Shown: positions 45,815 through 54,905 of the stretch, in pieces
Position numbering within the stretch: the stretch's first letter is position 1
How the letters are laid out: each line of letters starts with the position of its first letter
From: Fusobacterium varium
Lineage (GTDB): Bacteria > Fusobacteriota > Fusobacteriia > Fusobacteriales > Fusobacteriaceae
DNA: 64,000 nt
Reading direction: 5' to 3'
NCBI GenBank assembly: GCA_900637705.1
Contig: LR134390.1
Coordinates: forward strand, 558,001 to 622,000
Made by a program: the position numbers and the translations under genes
Notes under the pieces: model-generated
Databases searched by the model: none
What the model was told of the DNA's origin: nothing
What the model saw: only the letters and a program-made list of their open reading frames with translations

Positions 45815-46525
45815 TTATAATGAATATAAATAATTTATTTCGTCGTTTGTAAGTTCTCTGTATTCTCCTAATTTTAAATTACCAAGAGAAAGATTACCTA
45901 TTTTTTCTCTTCTTAGGGTTATTACAGGATGATTTATTTTGTCCATCATTCTTCTTACCTGCCGATTCCTTCCCTCTCTTATAGCAACTAAAAGTTCAGT
46001 TTTTCCTTTTTCTCTTCTTAAAATTCTAACATTGGCAGGAAGAGTAATTCCATCATCTAATTCAACTCCATTTTTAAGAAGCTCAACATTGTTTTCTTTT
46101 ATTTCTCCCAAAACTTTAACATAATATTCTTTGAATATTTCAGCTTTTGGGTGAATTATTCTATTAAAAAGTTCCCCATCATTAGTGAGTATGATAAGAC
46201 CAGAAGTATTATAGTCTAATCTTCCAATAGGAAATATTCTTTCTTTGCAGTTGATAAGATCAACTACAGTTTTTCTTCCTCTATCATCTTTTGATGAGCT
46301 TAGTACTTCCAGAGGTTTATTAAGGATATAATAAACTTTTTTTTCAGTATGCTTTTCTATTTTTTTTCCTCTTATATAAATTTCATCTTTGTCACTAACT
46401 TTAATACCTGGAGTAGCCTTTTCTCCATTTATTTTTATACTTCCCTCTTCTATCATTTTATCCACTTCTCTTCTTGAAGCGATTCCAAGAGAAGCCAGAT
46501 ATTTATTTATCCTCATTTCCTCCAT
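45815..46525 (-). CDS. rluB: RsuA/RluB-family pseudouridine synthase
   Basis: A 236-residue rRNA-modifying enzyme. An S4 RNA-binding domain at residues 3-60 (MRINKYLASLGIASRREVDK, then GSIKINGEKATPGIKVSDKD) precedes the catalytic domain with the Asp nucleophile in IFPIGRLDYNTSGLIILTND and a C-terminal IREGRNRQVRRMMDKINHPV. It most resembles RluB (23S rRNA position 2605) or its close relatives; the exact target cannot be told from RsuA/RluE members. Its start overlaps the scpB end by 23 bases, showing translational coupling in the chromosome-condensation gene context. Confidence 0.85.
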   Translation of the reverse strand: MEEMRINKYLASLGIASRREVDKMIEEGSIKINGEKATPGIKVSDKDEIYIRGKKIEKHTEKKVYYILNKPLEVLSSSKDDRGRKTVVDLINCKERIFPIGRLDYNTSGLIILTNDGELFNRIIHPKAEIFKEYYVKVLGEIKENNVELLKNGVELDDGITLPANVRILRREKGKTELLVAIREGRNRQVRRMMDKINHPVITLRREKIGNLSLGNLKLGEYRELTNDEINYLYSL

Positions 46526-47039
46526 CTTCTGTTCTCCCTTTTACTTCTAAGTAATTAGGAAGTTCATCTATGGAACTTATTCCAATATATCCTAAAAACT
46601 TATCTGTTATTTCATATAAATTGGCTCTTCCAATACCTTCTTTTTTTCCACAAACTCGGACAAATTTTTTTTCTTCAAGGTTTTGAATTATTCTATCTAC
46701 TGAAACTCCCCTTATAGATTCTACTTCACTTTTAGTAATAGGTTGCCTATAGGCTATTATTGAAAGAGTTTCAAGAGCAGCACCTGAAAGTCTTTTAGGT
46801 TTTGCTTCATGTTCAAAATATTGATTTATAAATTCCCCATATAGAGGATTGGTTACTAAGTATACAAATTCACCACTAAATTCAATATTGATGCCACTAT
46901 TTTTTCGTTCTAATTTCAATTCTTCTAATACTCTCATAATTTCTTCAATAGAAAGAGAAAAAAATTTAGAGAGATCTTTTATTTTTACCTCATCTCCTCC
47001 TAAGAGAAGAATAGCTTCTATTTTATTTTGTATGCTCAT
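46503..47039 (-). CDS. scpB: Segregation and condensation protein B
   Basis: A 178-residue kleisin-interacting subunit of the SMC-ScpAB complex. Two winged helix domains are seen: residues about 1-80 (NKIEAILLLGGDEVKIKDLS and related) and about 90-160 (LETLSIIAYRQPITKSEVES, VSVDRIIQNLEEKKFVRVCG). This last sequence is a hallmark of ScpB. Length normal. It overlaps both neighbours (rluB and the exported-protein gene) by about 20 bases, so the genes are co-translated. Partner ScpA is not in the window. Confidence 0.92.
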   Translation of the reverse strand: MSIQNKIEAILLLGGDEVKIKDLSKFFSLSIEEIMRVLEELKLERKNSGINIEFSGEFVYLVTNPLYGEFINQYFEHEAKPKRLSGAALETLSIIAYRQPITKSEVESIRGVSVDRIIQNLEEKKFVRVCGKKEGIGRANLYEITDKFLGYIGISSIDELPNYLEVKGRTEDGGNEDK

Positions 47040-48645
47040 TATTATTCTCCCTATATTGGACAGCTGTTAAATATAGATAAAGAAGTTCTCCATATATTCC
47101 AGCAGAGTTACTTTTATTTAAGTAAATTTTAGGAACTATATATGAATTATTTTTTTCTATTATTATTTCAAGATTAGAAAGAAGATTGTCAGCCATTTCT
47201 TTAAATCCATTTTCATACAACTTTATAATAAAATTTAAGTTATATTCTATATCTATAACATCTTCATTTCTAACAGTAAGAACACCAGAATTTTTATTGT
47301 AATATTTTTCATAATCAGATAACAGTATTTTTTTTTGATTATCTTTTGGAAGTATATCTAAGTAAGCTATATTTTTATAATTACTTTTTTCACTAGTTCT
47401 TCTAGTCTTTATTCCATCTTTTAGAGTATAATTTTTTATTATAAATTGGTGAAGAAGATTTTTTCTCTCTTTAATCCAATTTATATCATCATTAAATTCA
47501 TTTAATTGTGATATTGTTTCTAAAAGTTTATATTGAGTATAATAATTATAAATATTATCTCTTCCATCAAATATTTCTCCATTATTTTCAATGGAGTCAA
47601 CCATAGAAAGAACTTCAGGCTTAATTTTCCAGTTAAAAAAATTGCTGTCAAACATTTTATTTTGATCATTTAAATATCTGAAAAGATAAGTGTAGTAAGC
47701 AGCACTTTCAGTTTCAGTTTTTCTTATATTGATATCAACAAACATTTTTCTTTCATCAAAATCATTTTTAAATAAGCTGGATATATAATAAAGCTTCATT
47801 TTGTTGGTAAGATTTTCTTTACTGTTATTATAAGAGATAGAATCTGGAATAACAGCTCTTGAAGTTATGATATCCAACATTCTTAATTGAGTAATAACAC
47901 TTTCTTGATTTTTGAAATTTCTTTGTTCAGATTTAAGTCCTAACCAGTAATTAAATTCTTCAGATATGATATCATTACTTTTTACAAGATTATTATTTTT
48001 AAAATTATCAAAAAATTTGAATGTAAAAAGAATAGGTTCATTTTTATTTATATTACTTATGAGGTAATATAAGTTATCATCTTGATATTTTTTAGTTTTA
48101 GTAGTAACTTCTTCCAAAACAAAATTTTCAATTACATTATCTCTTCCAATAAATACCTGACCTCCATAATTTTCAGATTTGAAAAATATATGATTTCCAT
48201 AAACAAAAGAATTTGAAGCTCTTATAAATTCTATATTTCCATTATCCTGTTGAGGAAATATATGAAATGCAAAATCTATTCTTTTATCAGTTTTTAAATT
48301 TTTCAAATCTACTATTATGTATAGCTTTTCTCTTTCCAGCATAGATGGTATAATAGTTACATCTATATCTTGTCCATTAATAGAATAGTAAAGTTTTAAA
48401 ATATTAGTTCCAGGAACCATTTCAGTTCTATTAAAAAAACGATTGATAGATATTATTTCTTTTCCATCAATAATTATTTTTCCTTCTATCTTAGAGATAT
48501 CAATAGGATTAAAAACATCTCCTTTTATGAAGTGGACACTGTTAAAATTTTTATCATAAAAAAGAACTATCTCACTATTACTAATGAGATAGTTACTATA
48601 TGAAAAGGTATGTATCATAAGAAAAATTAAAAAAAATCTTTTCAT
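47023..48645 (-). CDS. Exported protein of unknown function (alpha/alpha-barrel-like)
   Basis: A 540-residue protein with signal peptide MKRFFLIFLMIHTFSYS. The first half is beta-rich (IIIDGKEIISINRFFNRTEM and so on) and the second half helical with repeated hydrophobic helices (TESAAYYTYLFRYLNDQNKM, YNYYTQYKLLETISQLNE, SAGIYGELLYLYLTAVQYRE). This pairing recalls GH15-type six-hairpin glycosidases, but no catalytic signature is plain and the call is only structural resemblance. It is embedded between mreB and scpB in a growth-gene operon, and its stop overlaps the scpB start by 17 bases, suggesting an envelope role. Confidence 0.55.
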   Translation of the reverse strand: MKRFFLIFLMIHTFSYSNYLISNSEIVLFYDKNFNSVHFIKGDVFNPIDISKIEGKIIIDGKEIISINRFFNRTEMVPGTNILKLYYSINGQDIDVTIIPSMLEREKLYIIVDLKNLKTDKRIDFAFHIFPQQDNGNIEFIRASNSFVYGNHIFFKSENYGGQVFIGRDNVIENFVLEEVTTKTKKYQDDNLYYLISNINKNEPILFTFKFFDNFKNNNLVKSNDIISEEFNYWLGLKSEQRNFKNQESVITQLRMLDIITSRAVIPDSISYNNSKENLTNKMKLYYISSLFKNDFDERKMFVDINIRKTETESAAYYTYLFRYLNDQNKMFDSNFFNWKIKPEVLSMVDSIENNGEIFDGRDNIYNYYTQYKLLETISQLNEFNDDINWIKERKNLLHQFIIKNYTLKDGIKTRRTSEKSNYKNIAYLDILPKDNQKKILLSDYEKYYNKNSGVLTVRNEDVIDIEYNLNFIIKLYENGFKEMADNLLSNLEIIIEKNNSYIVPKIYLNKSNSAGIYGELLYLYLTAVQYRENNNEHTK

Positions 48646-48667
48646 ATAACCCCTTCTTTCTCTAAAA

Positions 48668-49714
48668 TCAATAGTCAGTTTCTGGAGAAATTAAAACTTT
48701 ATTATAAATATGGAAATTCTTTAAAAGTATTTGAATACCATTTATAACTGCATTTAATGGATCTTCAGAAATAGTTACATTCAGATTAAGACTTTCAGAA
48801 ATCTTTTTATCTATACCTCTAAGAAGTGCTCCACCACCAGTGATATAGATTCCCCTTCTTTTTATATCTGAAGATAATTCAGGAGGAGTTTTCTCAAGAA
48901 TGACTTTTATTTCTTCTATTATCTGTTGTAATAATTCACTCAATGCTTCTACTATTTCAGAAGAATATATTTTTATATCTTTAGGAAGTCCATTAAGGGC
49001 ATTTCTACCACTGATATCAATAGAAATATCTTCTTCAAGTTCAACAACAGCACCTATTTGCTTTTTGATATCTTCAGCAGTTTTTTCTCCAATTAAAAGA
49101 TTATGCTTTTGTCTAATATATTCTATTATTGTAGTATCAAATCTATCTCCTGCTACTCTGAAAGATGAAGTTTTAACAACTCCTCCTAAAGAAATGACTG
49201 CTAATTCAGATGTACCTCCACCAATATCAACAATCATATTTCCTTCAGGCTCAAAAATATTTAGTCCTATACCTATAGCAGCAGCCATAGGTTCTTCTAC
49301 AAGATATGCCTCTCTGGCTCCAGCTTCTCTGGTTACTTCTATAACAGCTCTTTTTTCAACTTGAGTAACTCCAGCAGGAACGCAGATAATAACTCTTGGG
49401 CTTGAAAAAAATCTATTATGGCTTACTCTTTTATAAAAAGAACTAAGCATTTTTTCTGTTATTTCATAATCAGCGATAACTCCATTTTTTAAAGGTCTTA
49501 TTGTATCAAGATTATTTGGAGTTCTACCTATCATAAGTTTGGCTCTTTCACCAACTTCAAATATATCTTTTGTTCTTGTATTTATAGCAACTACAGAAGG
49601 TTCATTTAAAATAATTCCCTTATCTTTTACACATATTAATGTATTAGATGTTCCTAAGTCAATTCCTAAATCTTCAGAAAAAAAACCTAAAAATTTGTTA
49701 AAATATCTCTTCAT
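48668..49714 (-). CDS. mreB: Rod-shape-determining protein MreB
   Basis: A 348-residue bacterial actin that guides lateral cell-wall synthesis. The ATPase core is clear: phosphate 1 loop LGIDLGTSNTLICV (about residues 16-29), MIVDIGGGTSELAVISLGGV (phosphate 2), and YITGGGALLRGIDKKISE (adenosine motif). Length is as usual. It lies in the order maf-mreB-exported protein, without mreC/mreD nearby, so another cluster may hold those. AAGAAAGGGG-type purines precede the next gene; GAGGTG lies before this ATG. Confidence 0.93.
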   Translation of the reverse strand: MKRYFNKFLGFFSEDLGIDLGTSNTLICVKDKGIILNEPSVVAINTRTKDIFEVGERAKLMIGRTPNNLDTIRPLKNGVIADYEITEKMLSSFYKRVSHNRFFSSPRVIICVPAGVTQVEKRAVIEVTREAGAREAYLVEEPMAAAIGIGLNIFEPEGNMIVDIGGGTSELAVISLGGVVKTSSFRVAGDRFDTTIIEYIRQKHNLLIGEKTAEDIKKQIGAVVELEEDISIDISGRNALNGLPKDIKIYSSEIVEALSELLQQIIEEIKVILEKTPPELSSDIKRRGIYITGGGALLRGIDKKISESLNLNVTISEDPLNAVINGIQILLKNFHIYNKVLISPETDY

Positions 49715-49744
49715 TCTTCACCTCTAAATGTATTTATGTTTTTA

Positions 49745-50323
49745 TTATATTTTTTCTATATCTTTTAGTTCTATACCTAAATGAGAAATTTTTTCAACAA
49801 ATTTACCAATAGGAAATCCCATTACACTGAAAAAATCTCCATCTATGCCATTGACAAATACTGCTCCTTTTCCTTGTATTCCATAGGAACCTGCCTTGTC
49901 CATAGGTTCATTAGTAGATATATACCATTTTATCATATTATCAGATAATTCCCTAAAAGAAACTTTAGTAATATCATAATCTGTAATATCTATTTTTTTA
50001 GATAAGTTAATTAGACTGTATGCTGTGATAACATTGTGTTTTCTGCCAGATAGCATTTTTAATGTATTAAAGGCATCATCTTCGTTAATTGGCTTTCCTA
50101 TTATTTTGCCATCTATTTCAACTATAGTATCTGCTCCCACAACAAATTCATTGGGATATTGTTTAGCAACTGCCATAGTTTTTTTTCTTGCTATATCCAT
50201 AATCTTATCAGTAATTAAAATTTTATCACTTATTTCTTCTATCTGGGCACTTTTAATTTGTATTTTAAATCCAGTGTCTTCAAGTATCTCCTTTCTTCTT
50301 GGAGATTTAGAAGCTAGAATCAT
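49745..50323 (-). CDS. maf: Maf family nucleoside triphosphate pyrophosphatase
   Basis: A 192-residue house-cleaning enzyme that hydrolyses non-canonical or dTTP/UTP-type nucleotides to monophosphates. The start MILASKSPRRKEILED has the family S-x-R-R/K-x-E motif, then EFVVGADTIVEIDGKIIGKP and SGRKHNVITAYSLI, MDKAGSYGIQGKGAVFVNGI and GDFFSVMGFPIGK, all diagnostic. Its start overlaps the preceding charged protein's end by 17 bases. Part of the long minus-strand operon with mreB. Exact nucleotide preference unknown. Confidence 0.93.
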   Translation of the reverse strand: MILASKSPRRKEILEDTGFKIQIKSAQIEEISDKILITDKIMDIARKKTMAVAKQYPNEFVVGADTIVEIDGKIIGKPINEDDAFNTLKMLSGRKHNVITAYSLINLSKKIDITDYDITKVSFRELSDNMIKWYISTNEPMDKAGSYGIQGKGAVFVNGIDGDFFSVMGFPIGKFVEKISHLGIELKDIEKI

Positions 50324-50784
50324 CTTTTTTTCCTCCAGGTGTTCTTATTGTTAAAAGTTTTCTTTCTTTTTTTTCTGATTTTTCAAGAGTTTTTTCTATT
50401 ACAGTTTCTGTATTGTCAGCAGTTTCTTTGATTTTTTCCTCTTTGACAGGAGAATCTGCTATAGTAAATAATGGAAAATCTATAGTACTTTCATATGCCA
50501 TGTCAGAAGCAGGATTTTCTATTTTTTCTTCTTCTTTTTCTTCTTCCAATTCTTGTTTTACTGCTTCTTTTTAGTTTTTTCATTTTTTTGTCTACTAAAA
50601 AATCAGGATCAATTATTTTCAAAAATTCTTCATCATCATCTTCTTGTGTATCAGATTCTTTTATATTATTTATTATATCATTATTCTTATTTTCATCAAT
50701 AGAGTAACTTTCCAAAACTAATTCTTTATTTAAAATAACTTCTTCAACTCTTTCTTTTATTCTTATTTCTTTTTCTAGTTCCAT
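50307..50784 (-). CDS. Charged coiled-coil protein, frameshifted; probably the tail of the next gene
   Basis: A lysine- and glutamate-rich low-complexity segment (for example KERVEEVILNKELVLES, then EEEKEEEKIENPASDMAYES, ending RTPGGKKDDSSF). The frame breaks at the T5 run 50568-50572 (minus-strand A5); dropping one base joins KKMKKLKEAVKQELEEEK to the downstream part. The apparent start ATG at 50784 has no ribosome site. Dropping one base from the A5 at 50784-50788 fuses it to the membrane protein upstream, giving about 370 residues with a long soluble tail. It is therefore likely not a separate gene. Function unknown. Confidence 0.5.
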
Positions 50785-51403
50785 TTTTAATTTTTATCAG
50801 CTTCTCTTTTTCTAGAGCTTCCTTTATAGCTATCTGCTCTCTTAGGAGCTGCTCTTCTTTTTGTATTCTTTTCTTTTCTTTATGTTCATGATAAATTCTA
50901 CATATTGTTGTTTTAATAAATTTTGCAGTTATAAGAAAGAAAGTAGAAAATATTAAAAAACCAAGTCCAACATAAATATAGCAGAACATAATATTTTTTA
51001 GAATAAGATAGAATAAATAAGTAGCTATAAACCCTATTTTATATTTATATATGGAAAGACCTAAAAAATTTTCTATAATACTATCATCTGCCAACTCCTT
51101 TGTAAAAGGAAGTTTTAATTTACATACTATAAAAAGATAGAGGCAGCTTATTAATAAAATAAAAAAAGCATGTAATTTTACATTAAATACCATTTTTTTC
51201 TTTCTATCTTTAATGAAGAAAAAAAGTGGCGAAATTATCAACATAAATAAAGCTGGAAAAATTATAATTCCAAGGTAATTTTCTAAAAATAAATATATAC
51301 CAGTACTTTTTAATTTACCATTAAAGAAATAACTTGATATGAAATAAATAATAAAATAAAGATATAAATATTTCAAGTGTAGAAATTTCAATATTTTTTT
51401 CAT
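50744..51403 (-). CDS. Membrane protein with charged helical tail
   Basis: A 219-residue protein with about five predicted membrane helices (YLYLYFIIYFISSYFF, then YLGIIIFPALFMLIISPLFF, HAFFILLISCLYLFIVCKL, and so on), followed by a charged helix (EEQLLREQIAIKEALEKEKL) that becomes nonsensical after KIKN, consistent with a one-base frameshift into the next frame. Repaired, it would continue into the charged protein at 50307-50784. No family recognised. It heads the minus-strand operon that includes maf and mreB; an envelope role is only inferred. Confidence 0.6.
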   Translation of the reverse strand: MKKILKFLHLKYLYLYFIIYFISSYFFNGKLKSTGIYLFLENYLGIIIFPALFMLIISPLFFFIKDRKKKMVFNVKLHAFFILLISCLYLFIVCKLKLPFTKELADDSIIENFLGLSIYKYKIGFIATYLFYLILKNIMFCYIYVGLGFLIFSTFFLITAKFIKTTICRIYHEHKEKKRIQKEEQLLREQIAIKEALEKEKLIKIKNGTRKRNKNKRKS

Positions 51404-51553
51404 ACCATACCTCGTCCTGAATTTACTATTAAACTATTCTATATTGTATCATAGAGAAAAATAGTTTTCAAGAAATATACCTTTAGCTTTTTTAAAGTTT
51501 TTTTTTGTGTTATAATTTGTAATAGAGAAAGACAAAATAGAAAGGTGGTACAT

Positions 51554-52006
51554 ATGTTAAACAAAGGTATAATTAAAGAAATAAATGGAGATAAAATAGT
51601 AGTAAAATTATATAAAGATACATCATGTTCACATTGTAGTGGGTGTAGTGGAGATAGTAAATATGGAAAAGATTTTGAATTTACAACAGATAGAAAAGCT
51701 GAGATAGGAGATACAGTTACATTTGAAATATCTGCTGGAAAAGTTATAAAAGCAGCGTCTATTGCATATGTATTTCCTGCTGTAGCAATGATACTGGGTT
51801 ATTTCATAGCAAGCAAACTGGGATTTTCTGAAAATCAGAGTATTGCTTCAAGCTTTATAGCATTAGGAGTATCTTTTGTATGTTTATTTCTCTATGATAA
51901 ATTTGTAGTTAAAAAACAGAAAAATTCTGAAATTGATATAATTTCTATTGAAAAAGAAGATACAAGTGAAATGATAGATAACTGTAAAAATAAAGATATA
52001 TTTTAA
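51554..52006 (+). CDS. RseC/MucC-family (SoxR-reducing system) membrane protein
   Basis: A 150-residue membrane protein. The N-terminus has a Cys cluster SCSHCSGCSGDSKYG (about residues 22-36), followed by two membrane helices (AASIAYVFPAVAMILGYFIA, SFIALGVSFVCLFLYDKFV) and a charged tail. This layout matches the RseC/MucC family, known from sigma-E control in E. coli and as a part of Rnf-linked SoxR-reducing systems. The ATG at 51554 is taken because AAAGGTGG lies 6 bases before it; an upstream GTG would overlap that site. A TATAAT box is at 51511-51516. Its role here is not known. Confidence 0.8.
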   Translation: MLNKGIIKEINGDKIVVKLYKDTSCSHCSGCSGDSKYGKDFEFTTDRKAEIGDTVTFEISAGKVIKAASIAYVFPAVAMILGYFIASKLGFSENQSIASSFIALGVSFVCLFLYDKFVVKKQKNSEIDIISIEKEDTSEMIDNCKNKDIF

Positions 52007-52011
52007 ATAAA

Positions 52012-52050
52012 AAAGAGGAAAGCTGCTTAAAATTGGTTTTCCTCTTTCTT
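52012..52050. terminator. Bidirectional terminator
   Basis: AAAGAGGAAA (52012-52021) pairs with TTTCCTCTTT (52038-52047), with T and A runs outside, between convergent rseC-like and YihY genes. Confidence 0.8.
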
Positions 52051-52053
52051 AAA

Positions 52054-53313
52054 TTATTTATTATTTTCCAAAAGATCTTTAATTAAAAAATCAAAGTCTT
52101 TATTTTTGATTATTCTATAAAAAGCTCTGTTATCATCATTAACCTGCAATTTAATATCCTCACCAGAATTTTCTAAGATATTAAATATTTTTTTGAAATT
52201 TATTTGGTCTATATTTTGAAGTATAGTAAATCCTTCTTCATTATCATTTTTTACATTGATAACTTTTGCTACTAATCCGTTTTCTTCAAATATATTAAGA
52301 ATATGTAAGATAACATCATAAGAAATATTACTTCTTTCAGCAAGTTCTTTTACTGTAACTGGAGAAAGATTGTTTAAATATCTTCTTATAAGTTCTCGTA
52401 TTATTATCATTCCAGTATACTCTTTAGATTTAAAGCTTATCCCATTTACATTATTAGAATGAGATTTCAAATCTTTATTCTGTAAAAAGTATGATAAATG
52501 AGCTCCTAGAATGATAAAGAACCACATTATTTTCAGCCAGAAAAAGAAAATAAAGATAACAGAAAAACTTCCATATATTTTATTGTAAGTGATAATCATA
52601 ACCTGTAGGTGTATGAAAAAATATTGAAGCCCTGAAAAAAGTACAGATGTAAAAATAGCTGAGAAAAAAGCAGGAATCAGCTTTACTTTTGTATTAGGTA
52701 TGAGCATATATAGTGCTGTAAAAAATAAAAATATACTGAAAGATGGTATTATCTGCAAAGTATATGGAGAAATATCATAAATACCTTCCAGTTTTTTTCC
52801 TATTATAACCATACCACCATTTATAGTAAGTATAAGTAATGGAAATAATAGAAAAAAAGCTATATAATCAGTTATTTTTCTTAAAATCATTCTTGATTTC
52901 TCTACCTGCCAAATATCATTAAATGATTTTTCAACAATAGAAAACATAGTGATTAAAGTCCAGCCCAGTGACAAAAAACCTATTCCAGCTAAAACTCCAC
53001 TTCTAGCATTTTCTAAAAGGTTTTCAGAAAATTGTACAAGAAAAGTAATCATCTCTTCGTTCAAAGGGGAGTATTTGCTCAAATGAATAATAATATTTTC
53101 TGCTACTCCTAGCCAGCTTCCTAAGCTAAATAAAATTGCAAATATAGGAACAAGAGAAAGAAGGGTATAAAAACAAAGAGATGTAACCCAGAGGGCAGAG
53201 TTAGCTCTTTTGTAATTTTCTAATGCTCTTTGAATACCTGAAATTATATTGGATATTTTTCCCTGTCTGGCTACTTCTTTTAAAAAGTAAATTAATTTTC
53301 TCTTTATATTCAT
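52054..53313 (-). CDS. YihY/BrkB-family membrane protein
   Basis: A 419-residue inner-membrane protein of the YihY/virulence factor BrkB family (once called ribonuclease BN). Six membrane helices span residues about 40-285, with the family segments ALWVTSLCFYTLLSLVPIFA, GLQYFFIHLQVMIITYNKIY and GSFSVIFIFFFWLKIMWFFI. The C-terminal 130 residues (NVNGISFKSKEYTGMIIIRE, PVTVKELAERSNISYDVILH) look like a winged helix, a common addition in this family in Clostridia and Fusobacteria. The family's function is not settled. It stands alone with a terminator on one side. Confidence 0.85.
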   Translation of the reverse strand: MNIKRKLIYFLKEVARQGKISNIISGIQRALENYKRANSALWVTSLCFYTLLSLVPIFAILFSLGSWLGVAENIIIHLSKYSPLNEEMITFLVQFSENLLENARSGVLAGIGFLSLGWTLITMFSIVEKSFNDIWQVEKSRMILRKITDYIAFFLLFPLLILTINGGMVIIGKKLEGIYDISPYTLQIIPSFSIFLFFTALYMLIPNTKVKLIPAFFSAIFTSVLFSGLQYFFIHLQVMIITYNKIYGSFSVIFIFFFWLKIMWFFIILGAHLSYFLQNKDLKSHSNNVNGISFKSKEYTGMIIIRELIRRYLNNLSPVTVKELAERSNISYDVILHILNIFEENGLVAKVINVKNDNEEGFTILQNIDQINFKKIFNILENSGEDIKLQVNDDNRAFYRIIKNKDFDFLIKDLLENNK

Positions 53314-53352
53314 AAATTATATTCCCCTCTTTCCTGTCAAAAAACTTGTGTA

Positions 53353-53819
53353 TTATTCTTCAGATGCTTCTATTTTGTTATTTGCTTCATCTATTTCGTC
53401 AGTTCTGATTTTTTCACCAACAGTAGTTACATCAGCAGTTACAAGAGAAACATCAGGTGCATTTAAATCTCTGTAATTTAATTCAAAATCATCTTTCTTT
53501 ATTGCGTAAATAGTAGAAAGTGTCATTGGAGAGATAACATAATCTCCAACTCTTACAGTAACAGTTTTTCCATCTGAATCTTTCATATAGAATGGATTTT
53601 CATGTGTACCAATTCCCTGAAGAACTTTATCATCTACTTGAATAGCTTTTATTTCTTTGAAATCATCAATTTTTTATCACCAATATATGAAAAAACTGGA
53701 GAAGCACTAATTGGAATAAGAAGCTTTTCCATTACATAATATTCTGGGATTATCTCTTTTGATAGTGTAATTGAAGCAGTTAAAGAAAAAACTGCAAGTA
53801 TAGCTAAGATTTTTTTCAT
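53353..53819 (-). CDS. Small exported protein, frameshifted as read
   Basis: From the ATG at 53819 the signal peptide MKKILAILAVFSLTASITLS is followed by KEIIPEYYVMEKLLIPISAS. The frame is lost in the T6 run 53670-53675 (minus-strand A6); adding one base joins GDKKIDDFKEIKAIQVDDKV to the downstream frame containing MKDSDGKTVTVRVGDYVI, about 155 residues. It is predicted periplasmic. No family recognised; the beta-rich, repetitive make-up suggests a small envelope protein. TCAGGAGG precedes the start. It lies between htpX and YihY on the same strand. Confidence 0.65.
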
Positions 53820-53858
53820 TTTTCCTCCTGAAATATTTAAGTTGTTTTTATTTTATTA

Positions 53859-54713
53859 TTAATAAACCATTTCTTGAAGTCTTCTTATTCTATCCTCTGT
53901 AGATGGATGTGTACTGAAAAGAGAAGCCATTTTACTTCCAGTTAATGGACTTACAATAAACATATTCTCTGTAGACGGAGCAGCATTTCTCATAGGAATT
54001 CTTCTGCTATAATCTTCCAGTTTTCTTAATGCTCTAGCAAGATACAGAGGATTTCCACTGACTTTTGCTCCAAATTCATCAGCTTTATATTCTCTGGTTC
54101 TAGATATAGCCATTTGTACAAGCATAGCAGCAATGGGAGCAAAAATGGCTACTGCAATCAAAGCTAAAGGATTACCACCATCTCTATCATCATTTCTACT
54201 GCTTCTTCCACCAAATATTGCAGCCCATTTTGCCATGTTGGCAAGAAAAGTAATAGCTCCTGCCATAGTAGCTGCAACAGTTCCAATTAAGATATCTCTA
54301 TTATGTACATGCCCAAGCTCGTGTCCAATGACACCAGAAAGTTCATCTTCATCAACTATATCCATAAGTCCTCTTGTCACTGCAACAGCAGCATGGCTTG
54401 GATTTCTTCCAGTAGCAAAAGCATTAGGTTGTGCTTCATTTAATATATACACCTTAGGCATAGGTATATCAGCTTCTATAGCTAGTTTTTTTACCAATTG
54501 ATATAAACGACTGTTTTCATCTACAGGTTGTGCTCCATACATAGACAAAACTATTTTATCACTAAACCAGTATGAGATGAAATTCATTACTCCTGCCATT
54601 ATTAAAGCAAAGATAAGTCCTTCTCTCCCAGCTACAGCATTTCCTATGAGCATAAGAATAAATGTCATAACAGCCATTAGTATAAAAGTTTTTAAAGTTT
54701 TCACTTTATTCAC
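53859..54713 (-). CDS. htpX: Protease HtpX (M48 membrane zinc protease)
   Basis: A 284-residue inner-membrane protease that degrades misfolded membrane proteins. The zinc motif is HELGH at residues 131-135 (VIGHELGHVHNRD), with a second Glu ligand in RTREYKADEFGA. Two N-terminal helices (residues about 8-50) and two central helices (about 145-190) anchor it. The C-terminus FSTHPSTEDRIRRLQEMVY is diagnostic of the M48B/HtpX group. Length matches E. coli HtpX (293). GGAGTGAATA precedes the ATG. Stress control is expected but no operator is visible. Confidence 0.95.
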   Translation of the reverse strand: MNKVKTLKTFILMAVMTFILMLIGNAVAGREGLIFALIMAGVMNFISYWFSDKIVLSMYGAQPVDENSRLYQLVKKLAIEADIPMPKVYILNEAQPNAFATGRNPSHAAVAVTRGLMDIVDEDELSGVIGHELGHVHNRDILIGTVAATMAGAITFLANMAKWAAIFGGRSSRNDDRDGGNPLALIAVAIFAPIAAMLVQMAISRTREYKADEFGAKVSGNPLYLARALRKLEDYSRRIPMRNAAPSTENMFIVSPLTGSKMASLFSTHPSTEDRIRRLQEMVY

Positions 54714-54817
54714 TCCTTTTTCTTTTTTGATTTTAATTTATTATATTATATCACTATCTGGTTCTAAAATAACATATTATTTTATTTATGTCAAAGTTTA
54801 GAAATTTTATCTAGCTG

Positions 54818-54846
54818 TTGAATAAAAAAGAAAATTTGAGTATAAT
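54818..54846 (+). promoter_or_regulatory. Promoter of the ppx-selenium operon
   Basis: TTGAAT (54818-54823), a 17-bp spacer and TATAAT (54841-54846) about 60 bp before the ppx start. Confidence 0.75.
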
Positions 54847-54905
54847 CTATAATATGAAGAAGTAATTAATATCTTTAAAATATTATAAAATTGAGAGGCT
54901 GAAAA

